This document shows positions 1 through 4,830 of a stretch of 5,223 nt of DNA, one piece after another (position 1 is the stretch's first letter; every line of letters starts with the position of its first letter). Position numbers and translations under genes: made by a program. Origin of the DNA: an uncultured Pirellulales bacterium (lineage in GTDB: Bacteria; Planctomycetota; Planctomycetia; Pirellulales; Lacipirellulaceae); the NCBI GenBank assembly GCA_947258835.1, contig CAMYJY010000204.1, positions 1-5,223 on the forward strand, read 5' to 3'. A model generated the notes under the pieces. The model had not been told where the DNA came from and made no database searches. It saw nothing but the letters and a program-made list of their open reading frames with translations.

Positions 1-78
1 GTATTTCGTTGGCCCGGCCGGGAGGCGGCAGACGATGCAGTGGCCCCAAAGTATCAAAATGGCACTGTGCTAGTATAA
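1..78 (+). CDS. Possible C-terminal end of an unidentified upstream gene
   Basis: Frame 1 is open from the window edge for 25 codons and stops at TAA (76-78). The peptide ends in ...KYQNGTVLV and reads like an ordinary protein tail, but so short a fragment cannot be assigned to a family. In many bacteria a SurA/parvulin-type peptidyl-prolyl isomerase lies just before pdxA, and the fragment's FRWP stretch would not be out of place in such a tail; that is a guess from context. The other two forward frames are also open over much of this stretch, so the frame choice itself is uncertain. Confidence 0.35.
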   Translation, partial: VFRWPGREAADDAVAPKYQNGTVLV

Positions 79-79
79 T
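74..79 (+). promoter_or_regulatory. Possible -10 box upstream of pdxA
   Basis: A perfect TATAAT lies in an otherwise GC-rich stretch and overlaps the TAA stop of the upstream reading frame. The hexamer 17 bp further upstream (GTATCA, 51-56) matches the TTGACA consensus at only three positions. If used, it would give a pdxA leader of about 165 nt. The promoter motifs of this organism are unknown, so this is only a candidate. Confidence 0.25.
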
Positions 80-198
80 TGATGACGGCCCGCTGTCAGG
101 GGGCGCAGCTAGCTTGGGAGGCTGGAAGGGGCTGGCCTGCGGTCACGACGGAGGGTGGGGAGCAGGCAAGGTGGGCCGTTGTGTTGTGCTCTTGGTCG

Positions 199-204
199 TA
201 TAAA
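199..204 (+). promoter_or_regulatory. Alternative -10-like box close to pdxA
   Basis: TATAAA lies 47 bp before the pdxA start and just before an AGGAGG (207-212). No convincing -35 hexamer is found at normal spacing. It would produce a short leader of about 40 nt. This is weaker in consensus than the TATAAT at 74-79 but better placed for pdxA. Confidence 0.2.
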
Positions 205-251
205 ATGAGGAGGCACTTCAGTTTTGCATCACCTGCGAGTCTTCCTGACCC

Positions 252-1313
252 ATGTCCGCGCCGACTGTAAAAAAACCTTTGTTGGGGATCACCATGGGAG
301 ACGCCGCCGGCGTGGGCCCGGAGGTGATTGTCCGTTGTTGGTCCGATCCGCAGATCCATCAGCTGTGTACGCCGCTGGTGTTGGGGCATGCGGAGGTTAT
401 GCGGCAGGCGATCCGCTTGGTGGGGGCCCAGCTGGAGGTGGAGGAGATCCCTGCCGTGGCCGATGCCCGAGATTCTCCGTCCCAGCCCGATCGCCTCCGC
501 TGCCTGACGGTGGTTAGCGACAATCTGCTGGAAGTCCCGGGTGGCCGGATTGATCCGCGGACCGGACAGGCGGCCTACGACGCGCTGATCCACGCCGTGG
601 ATGGGTGTTTGGCGGGCACGCTGGATGGCCTGGTCACCGCCCCCATTAGTAAGGCCGCCCTCCATGCCGCCGGACACAAGTACCCTGGCCATACCGAACT
701 CTTGGCCGAGCGGTGCGGCGTGCAAGATTTTGGCATGATGTTGTATTTGCCCGCGGCCGAGGTGCCGGCCTGCCCAGCCGGCTTGGGCGTGGTGCATGTC
801 ACGCTGCACGTGGCCCTCCGCGACGTGTTCGCGCACCTTTCCGAGGCGGTGGTGTTGGCCAAGTGCCATTTGGCAGCGGACGTGATGCGCGACGGTTTCG
901 GCCTGGCCGCGCCGCGGGTAGGTGTCTGCGCGCTCAATCCCCACGCGGGAGAAGGTGGGCTCTTTGGGGATGAGGAAGCGGCGGTCATCGCGCCGGCGGT
1001 GCTCACAGCCCAGAGCCAGGGGCTCGACGTGGAGGGACCCTTCCCGACCGATACGCTCATGGGCCGTGCCCGCGACGGTGAGTTTGACGCGCTGGTGGCC
1101 ATGTATCATGACCAGGGCCATATTGCCCTGAAATTGCTGGGGATGCACCGGGCCGTGAATATTACCCTCGGCCTGCCGATCGTCCGTACCAGCGTGGCCC
1201 ACGGTACCGCCTTTGATCGGGCGTGGCAGGGCACCGCCGAGGCCAGCGGTTTAACGGCCGCCATCACCACCGCTGCTCGCCTGGCCGGCCGTCGCCGAGA
1301 GTCTACAGCTTAG
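252..1313 (+). CDS. pdxA: 4-hydroxythreonine-4-phosphate dehydrogenase PdxA
   Basis: PdxA is a cytoplasmic, metal-dependent enzyme of the DXP-dependent pyridoxal phosphate pathway. It oxidises 4-phosphohydroxy-L-threonine with NAD(P)+; the product decarboxylates and is condensed with deoxyxylulose phosphate by PdxJ. The protein has 353 residues, a little longer than the usual 325-340. Family motifs appear in order: GITMGDAAGVGPE (12-24), TAPISKAALHAAGHKYPGHTE (129-149), a TLHVALRDV metal-site region with His186, NPHAGEGG (229-236, His231), MYHDQGHIALK (284-294, His286 and Asp287), NITLGLPIVRTS (303-314) and HGTAFD (318-323). His186, His231 and His286 correspond to the three metal-binding histidines known in the E. 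coli enzyme. The ATG at 252 is fixed by an in-frame TGA at 246-248, but it has no adjacent Shine-Dalgarno sequence; an AGGAGG lies 39 nt upstream. Two positions differ from common consensus: GDPAG reads GDAAG, and SVDHGTA reads SVAHGTA. The gene converges on the next one with an 11-bp overlap. Confidence 0.97.
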   Translation: MSAPTVKKPLLGITMGDAAGVGPEVIVRCWSDPQIHQLCTPLVLGHAEVMRQAIRLVGAQLEVEEIPAVADARDSPSQPDRLRCLTVVSDNLLEVPGGRIDPRTGQAAYDALIHAVDGCLAGTLDGLVTAPISKAALHAAGHKYPGHTELLAERCGVQDFGMMLYLPAAEVPACPAGLGVVHVTLHVALRDVFAHLSEAVVLAKCHLAADVMRDGFGLAAPRVGVCALNPHAGEGGLFGDEEAAVIAPAVLTAQSQGLDVEGPFPTDTLMGRARDGEFDALVAMYHDQGHIALKLLGMHRAVNITLGLPIVRTSVAHGTAFDRAWQGTAEASGLTAAITTAARLAGRRRESTA

Positions 1314-2193
1314 CGCGGAGAGAGGCGCTCCGCTGTCGCAAGGCCTCCCACACCTTCCCGGTCTCATCCTTCCATTCCACCCCGTCCTTGAATTGGAATT
1401 GGCTGGGGCGAATGGCCCTCGCAAAGTGCACGTCAAACAGCTCGTACCGCAACAGCGGATGCGGAGTCGGTCGCAGACCGGCAACCGTGCTGGCCAGGTA
1501 GGCCTCGTGCTGGCCGCGGAGCTCGAAGACATACGGAAACATGTTGTGGCCTACCAACACCAACACGTGGTGCGGGATTTGCGCGGGCCACGGGGGTGGC
1601 TCAGTTTGATCTGCAGCGGCTGGCCAAATCAGTTGCAGTTGAGCCGGACGCCAGGTTCCCAACAGGGCATAGACCGGCAGGTCCCCCAGTTGGGCCGCAT
1701 GGGGCCGGTCGAAGCTAAAATTCCGCAGCAGCTCCGCCAGCAGTTGGGCCAGCCCCCCCTGCCCCTCCGTCTTCAGCAGCAGGTTGGGGGTGGACCCGGA
1801 GTCGAGATCGCGCAAGCGGGCATGGAGCAGTTCCACGTCCAGACGACGCACCTGCCGTCCGCTCGGCAACCGACGGTCGGTCCACAAGTAGCTGCCATCA
1901 AAAATTTGCACAAAGCTGGCCGTCTCGCCGGCCACCTGAGTTTTCATTTCCCAGTAGGTCCGTGGCCTGTCGGCCGTGCCCTGCTGCCGGTAGTACCCGG
2001 AGCCAACTTGGGTGAGCTGACCAAGTTTGGTTTGCTGTCGCAACTGGGCCGAAATGCTAGCGTGCCGCTGGATCGTCGCCAAAACATTGGTCAGCATCAC
2101 ATTGCCGTCGGAAGTAGGCGTCTGCGCGGCGACCGGCGCTACCAGCAGTAGTGATAGCAAGCCCGCGGCGCTACGGCATGTTAAACGGGGCAA
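1303..2193 (-). CDS. Exported protein of unknown function, LolA-like in appearance
   Basis: A 296-residue protein with a signal peptide: basic start (MPRLTCR), hydrophobic core GLLSLLLVAPV (11-21) and a likely cleavage site near VAAQ (21-24). The mature part has the look of LolA/outer-membrane lipoprotein-sorting-like proteins. These include a segment on an exported, reduced-complexity substrate (GSGYYRQQG, 64-72), a beta-strand motif ending FVQIFDGSYLWT (94-105), a basic RRLDVELL turn (116-123), and a C-terminal stretch rich in beta-like segments ending FKDGVEWKDETGKVWEALR (268-286). I recall similar uncharacterised proteins in planctomycetes, where the IFDGSYLW/DGR-LWT motif is common; their function is unknown to me. 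The TTG start at 2193 is chosen because AAAGGA sits 8 nt before it on the minus strand and it preserves the complete signal peptide; no usable ATG lies before residue 33, which would lose the signal. It probably acts in the periplasm. The reading frame is solid; the family label is tentative. Confidence 0.8.
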   Translation of the reverse strand: MPRLTCRSAAGLLSLLLVAPVAAQTPTSDGNVMLTNVLATIQRHASISAQLRQQTKLGQLTQVGSGYYRQQGTADRPRTYWEMKTQVAGETASFVQIFDGSYLWTDRRLPSGRQVRRLDVELLHARLRDLDSGSTPNLLLKTEGQGGLAQLLAELLRNFSFDRPHAAQLGDLPVYALLGTWRPAQLQLIWPAAADQTEPPPWPAQIPHHVLVLVGHNMFPYVFELRGQHEAYLASTVAGLRPTPHPLLRYELFDVHFARAIRPSQFQFKDGVEWKDETGKVWEALRQRSASLRAKL

Positions 2194-2502
2194 ATTAAAT
2201 TTCCTTTGTCGGTTTTGCTGGTTTTACCAAAGATTCCGGTTTGGCAACGCCGACCATTACTTGCGGTGGCGTCTCCCCGCTGTGGGGAGCCCGGCCCGTG
2301 GGCGATGGCTGGGATTCTAGTAGGAGGCTGCCGCAGAGGTCCACGCCAACTGCGCGAGTGCACTGCTAGCATTCTCGCGCCCACGCCGTACAGCAGAAAC
2401 AGAGCGACAGACCAAGAAACGTGCTGGTGTGTTTAGGGTCACTGCCCGGAACATGCCCAGGCGTTGCCGCAGGCAACTTGCACCAAGGGGGTTTAACGAG
2501 CC
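2194..2502. other. Intergenic region with several inverted repeats
   Basis: This stretch separates divergent genes, so it must carry the promoters of both. I find no credible gene; the short open frames on either strand lack signals and family resemblance. Three inverted repeats are visible: CTCCCC/GGGGAG (2273-2289, 5-nt loop); GCGCGAGTGC paired with GCA-tt-CTCGCGC (2352-2380, 7-nt loop, 2-nt bulge); and GTTGCC/GGCAAC (2463-2477, 3-nt loop). None is followed by a T-run, so they are not typical intrinsic terminators. A CCACGCC direct repeat (2341-2347 and 2381-2387) flanks the second one. No convincing promoter hexamers were found in either direction. Confidence 0.5.
2463..2477 (+). promoter_or_regulatory. 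Short stem-loop just before the start of the first paralog
   Basis: GTTGCC, loop GCA, GGCAAC: a perfect 6-bp stem ending 25 nt before the ATG at 2503 and 7 nt before the probable ribosome binding site AAGGGGG (2485-2491). Its position in the expected 5' untranslated region would allow an effect on translation, but a stem this short may be chance in GC-rich DNA. Confidence 0.25.
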
Positions 2503-3789
2503 ATGTCACAGCAACCTACCACACTTGCCACAGGCACACTGGCCATGTTGCTGGTCGTGTGCGTCACGTCCAGCAGCCCAGCCCAGCGGCCGGCCTACAA
2601 CCTGCCCCCCGCCCAGCGGTTGATGGAACCCGGGCCTGGCGTGGGCGGGCCTGGTCCCGGCGTGCTCCACCACGCTTCTCCGCGGATGCCGCACACCGGA
2701 GGCGCCATGGCAGTCACCCCCAGCGGTTGTGCAGGTGCCACCTCGCAGATCGCCTTTTTGGGCGTTGCCGGTGGAGAAGTCGCTTGGGACGCCGGTGGTC
2801 AAGGAATTTTTGATAGCACGCCGCTCGTCATGCCGGGCCGACAAAATTTTACGCAAGGGGCCATTTATCGGTTGAAGCTGACCAATTTACCGGGCCGGGA
2901 GGGCGTGGAGCTGTATCCCACCCTGGAAGTGGCCCCGGTCACACCGCGAACCGATGCCTTTTTGGCCCACGCGCCGATTCCGCTGCAATTCACGGATGAG
3001 GATCTGGACCAGGTGCTCAGTGGCAATTTTGTGACCAAGGTGATCTATTTACCGGATCCGGAGTTTCAAGAATTGGCCTTGGCTGGTGTGGAAACACTAG
3101 TCAGTACGCGACTTGATCCGGGAGTCGACCCGATCACCGAAGCAGATCGCCGGGGCTCCATCATGGCCATCCTCCGCATCGGCAATCTGGATCTGCAGCT
3201 GACCGGCCGCGGGCTGGCCATGCAGGGCGGCGTGTCGCACGCACAGTACCAGCAGGGGCAAGCGGCCGAGGCCCAGCGGACACTCGATCCCGTATCCGCC
3301 CCCATGGAAGTGTATGGGGGACCGGAGAATGCCGGACCCGCTTACGAGAGTGATTACGAATACAGCGTGCCCGGTCCGCCCCAAGGCCTGCCGACATCCG
3401 CCTTTGCTCCAGCAGCGGTTCCTCCGCATGTCGTGGCGGGGATGTCGACACCGCAGTGGGGGATGCCCCACGTGGGCACGCCAATTGGTTTGCCTGGGCC
3501 TCCCCACATTCCACTGGGCCACGAAGCCGGTCTGACCAAGCACACCATGCGGAATCACACGCGGGTCCGCATGCCACCGCCCGTGCGTAAAATGAAATAC
3601 GATGTCCGCCAACGGCCCGGGATGAATTACCCACGCCCAGTCAACCACGTGCGTGTGAGCGAGACGAATCGCGCCGGTTTCCGTGCCGTAGGTGGCACGT
3701 TACCACCGGCCGTACCGACGGCCATGAAGAAGCTGACCGGCCTGTTTCGCTTTGGCAATCAATCTTGTGAGGAGGAAACCTGTCCCTAG
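2503..3789 (+). CDS. Exported planctomycete-type protein, paralog A
   Basis: A 428-residue protein of unknown function. The N-terminus has a hydrophobic segment LAMLLVVCV (13-21) and likely cleavage near SSSPAQ (23-28), although the n-region lacks any Lys or Arg. A Pro/Gly-rich linker (30-60) follows. Next comes a conserved domain (about 80-232): GAIYRLKLTNLPG (119-131), ELYPTLEV (136-143), PIPLQFTDEDLDQVLSGNF (158-176), VTKVIYLPDPE (177-187), DPGVDPITEADRRG (205-218) and IMAILRIGNLD (220-230). I recall near-identical motifs in secreted proteins of Rhodopirellula and relatives. The second half is low-complexity: acidic, Tyr-containing (269-290), then Pro/Met/His-rich, then strongly basic (346-412), and it ends in FRFGNQSCEEETCP. 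ATG 2503 is supported by AAGGGGG at 2485-2491 and by an in-frame TAA at 2494-2496. The same core domain is found in the next gene, pointing to an ancient duplication. An envelope or cell-surface location is inferred; no enzymatic motif is visible. Confidence 0.88.
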   Translation: MSQQPTTLATGTLAMLLVVCVTSSSPAQRPAYNLPPAQRLMEPGPGVGGPGPGVLHHASPRMPHTGGAMAVTPSGCAGATSQIAFLGVAGGEVAWDAGGQGIFDSTPLVMPGRQNFTQGAIYRLKLTNLPGREGVELYPTLEVAPVTPRTDAFLAHAPIPLQFTDEDLDQVLSGNFVTKVIYLPDPEFQELALAGVETLVSTRLDPGVDPITEADRRGSIMAILRIGNLDLQLTGRGLAMQGGVSHAQYQQGQAAEAQRTLDPVSAPMEVYGGPENAGPAYESDYEYSVPGPPQGLPTSAFAPAAVPPHVVAGMSTPQWGMPHVGTPIGLPGPPHIPLGHEAGLTKHTMRNHTRVRMPPPVRKMKYDVRQRPGMNYPRPVNHVRVSETNRAGFRAVGGTLPPAVPTAMKKLTGLFRFGNQSCEEETCP

Positions 3790-3917
3790 GGCGGCAGAGC
3801 CTGCCCCCGGCTTGAACGGGGAGCCGCCAACCAATGCGAGGGCGGCATAGCTTGCCCCCGGCTTGAACGGGGGGCCGCCAACCAATGCGAGGGCGGCATG
3901 GCCGCCAACCAATGCGA
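3789..3917. repeat. Tandem 51-bp palindromic repeat, three copies (third shortened)
   Basis: Copy 1 covers 3789-3839, copy 2 covers 3840-3890 and copy 3 covers 3891-3917. Copies 1 and 2 are both 51 bp and differ at only three or four positions. Copy 3 is 27 bp: it keeps the first 9 and last 18 bp and lacks the central 24 bp. Each copy begins GGGCGGC and ends CCGCCAACCAATGCGA. Inverted arms GGCGGC and GCCGCC enclose an inner hairpin CCCCG-gcttgaa-CGGGG (3805-3821 in copy 1). In copy 3 the outer arms are joined by only ATG (3892-3906). The array begins on the last base of the preceding stop codon. It resembles REP-type palindromic intergenic elements, and similar GCTTGAACGGGG motifs are, by recollection, widespread in planctomycete intergenic DNA. 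The minus strand can be read through all copies as a 17-residue repeat, because 51 and 27 are multiples of three, but I do not believe it is a gene. Confidence 0.85.
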
Positions 3918-3991
3918 GCTACCGCTCGGAAGACATGGGCCCGCTCCCGTTGGTCGCTTGCAGAATAGATAACGTAGCACCAATAAGACGA

Positions 3992-4017
3992 GCGGCAGGT
4001 AAGTTTTTACCTGCCGC
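3992..4017. terminator. Strong 11-bp hairpin, possible terminator or RNA element
   Basis: GCGGCAGGTAA (3992-4002) pairs perfectly with TTACCTGCCGC (4007-4017) around a four-base loop GTTT. The structure lies 202 bp after the stop of paralog A and 104 bp before the start of paralog B. No T-run follows on either strand, so it is not a standard intrinsic terminator; an mRNA stability element, a protein-binding site or a terminator of a non-canonical type are all possible. Confidence 0.5.
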
Positions 4018-4047
4018 GTGATCGAAAATCCCAGCGAAGCCAATCCA

Positions 4048-4082
4048 TTGGGCTGTCGATGGGTAAGTTCTCATCTGCCCAA
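4048..4082. promoter_or_regulatory. Second hairpin, related in sequence to the first
   Basis: Outer arms TTGGGC (4048-4053) and GCCCAA (4077-4082) enclose an inner stem GATGGG (4058-4063) / CTCATC (4070-4075, one G-T pair) with loop TAAGTT. From GTAAGTT to CTGCC it matches the 3992-4017 hairpin at 14 of 17 positions, so the two look like diverged copies. It ends 38 bp before the ATG of paralog B, in its probable leader. Confidence 0.4.
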
Positions 4083-4120
4083 CGCCTCTGCGGCCGCCAG
4101 CTCAGAAAGTTCAGATACGC

Positions 4121-4813
4121 ATGACAACGGTACGTTTGCCTGTTGCTGGTAGATTTCTAAGGGCAGTATGGATCTGTCTGGTGTGGTGCACTACGGTGTG
4201 CGCACAGGACACACCCATGCACTGGCACCACGCGGGTGCCATGCCACCGGGAGCGATTGGCCGCCAGCATGGGCAATCACCGTTGTCAGGAGACTGCCAG
4301 CCGGTCGAGATCCGTGCCCCTCAGGGGGCACGGATCTCGCCGGCGGCAGGATCCGATTTTCTGGCGGGTCAACCAGATCGTCTGTTGATCGGGCTGCAGA
4401 TTGGCCCTGTGTATCGATTTCGTATTACCGAGATCGCGGCACATCCGGGGCTGGAACTGTTTCCTACCTTGGAACTGATTGATCGACTCCATCCCCCTGC
4501 CGGACAGGAGCTCCGCTTTCCCATCCCCGTGGAACTCACCACGGAAGAACTGTTGTTGGCAGCAGCCGGACGTTTTATTACGCGGGTGATTTATGTGGAA
4601 GATCCACAACTGGCTCCCGCGATTGCCCGCGAGGGGGAAACGCAGCCGTGGATTGAGGCGCGGCCGGGTGATGATCCCCTGGTCATGGCCGACCACTTGG
4701 GACGACCGATCGCCATTTTACGCTTGGGCAGCCGTGTCCCCGACCCGCAACAGGCGGATGCCGCATTTTTTTATGCCGCCCCGCCAGGCATTCTGTACAA
4801 CCAGCAGGACTGA
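4121..4813 (+). CDS. Exported planctomycete-type protein, paralog B
   Basis: A 230-residue protein of unknown function with a clear signal peptide: MTTVRLPVAGR basic region, hydrophobic FLRAVWICLVWCTTV and likely cleavage after VCA (26-28). The mature part begins with a His/Pro/Gly-rich linker (30-58). Its core (about 60-206) is the same domain as paralog A: GPVYRFRIT (95-103), GLELFPTLELIDRLHPP (110-126), FPIPVELTTEELL (133-145), GRFITRVIYVEDPQ (150-163), GDDPLVMADHLGRPIAILRLG (183-203). Matching positions against paralog A include YR at the start, E-L-(F/Y)-PTLE, PIP, (V/T)-(R/K)-VIY-DP, DP--AD and AILR-G. It lacks A's long low-complexity C-terminus and ends shortly after the domain with ILYNQQD. 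The ATG at 4121 has no clear Shine-Dalgarno; AGAAAG at 4104-4109 is weak. An in-frame TAA at 4064-4066 limits extension. A very strong hairpin lies in codons 62-74. The next gene begins 17 bp downstream, suggesting an operon. Periplasmic or surface location is inferred. Confidence 0.88.
   Translation: MTTVRLPVAGRFLRAVWICLVWCTTVCAQDTPMHWHHAGAMPPGAIGRQHGQSPLSGDCQPVEIRAPQGARISPAAGSDFLAGQPDRLLIGLQIGPVYRFRITEIAAHPGLELFPTLELIDRLHPPAGQELRFPIPVELTTEELLLAAAGRFITRVIYVEDPQLAPAIAREGETQPWIEARPGDDPLVMADHLGRPIAILRLGSRVPDPQQADAAFFYAAPPGILYNQQD
4301..4344. repeat. Near-perfect long inverted repeat inside paralog B
   Basis: CGAGATCCGTGCCCC (4306-4320) pairs over all 15 bases with GGGGCACGGATCTCG (4325-4339), with loop TCAG. 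Across a single bulged T (4305), a further five pairs (GCCGG from 4300 with CCGGC to 4344) extend the stem to about 20 bp. It lies wholly within the coding sequence, in the region encoding EIRAPQGARIS. It is the strongest hairpin in the window. Confidence 0.85.
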
Positions 4814-4830
4814 ATTTGCGTATCCATCGC

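Larger units (their letters stand above)
3918..4120. other. Remaining spacer between the two paralogs
   Basis: Together with the repeat array, this makes a 331-bp gene-free spacer. Apart from the two related hairpins listed separately (3992-4017 and 4048-4082), I see no gene. There is no clear promoter for the second paralog. The stretch 3918-3991 shows nothing I can interpret. Confidence 0.5.

Noticed and set aside
60..74. Possible sigma-54 promoter starting with TGGCAC
   Set aside because: The second element (TTGC at the required distance) is absent; TAGT is found instead.
96..1202. A 368-codon minus-strand open frame covering most of pdxA
   Set aside because: It is antisense to a gene with unmistakable PdxA motifs; the translation is His/Arg/Gly-rich without family resemblance, as expected for the complementary frame of a high-GC gene.
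1315..1333. GCGGAG/CTCCGC stem as an intrinsic terminator for pdxA
   Set aside because: Stem of six pairs with a seven-base loop and no following T-run; it is also in coding sequence of the opposing gene. Kept only as a remark in the overlap finding.
1393..2151. A 252-codon plus-strand open frame opposite the exported protein gene
   Set aside because: Antisense shadow: Gln/Arg/Pro-rich, no signal peptide or motif. The minus-strand gene has a signal peptide and a well-placed ribosome binding site.
2273..2289. CTCCCC/GGGGAG stem as a terminator
   Set aside because: No T-run on either strand and both flanking genes begin, not end, at this region.
3700..4043. Minus-strand open frames with 17-residue repeats over the repeat array
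   Set aside because: They arise from the 51-bp palindromic repeats and have no start signals or known family; one overlaps the end of paralog A.
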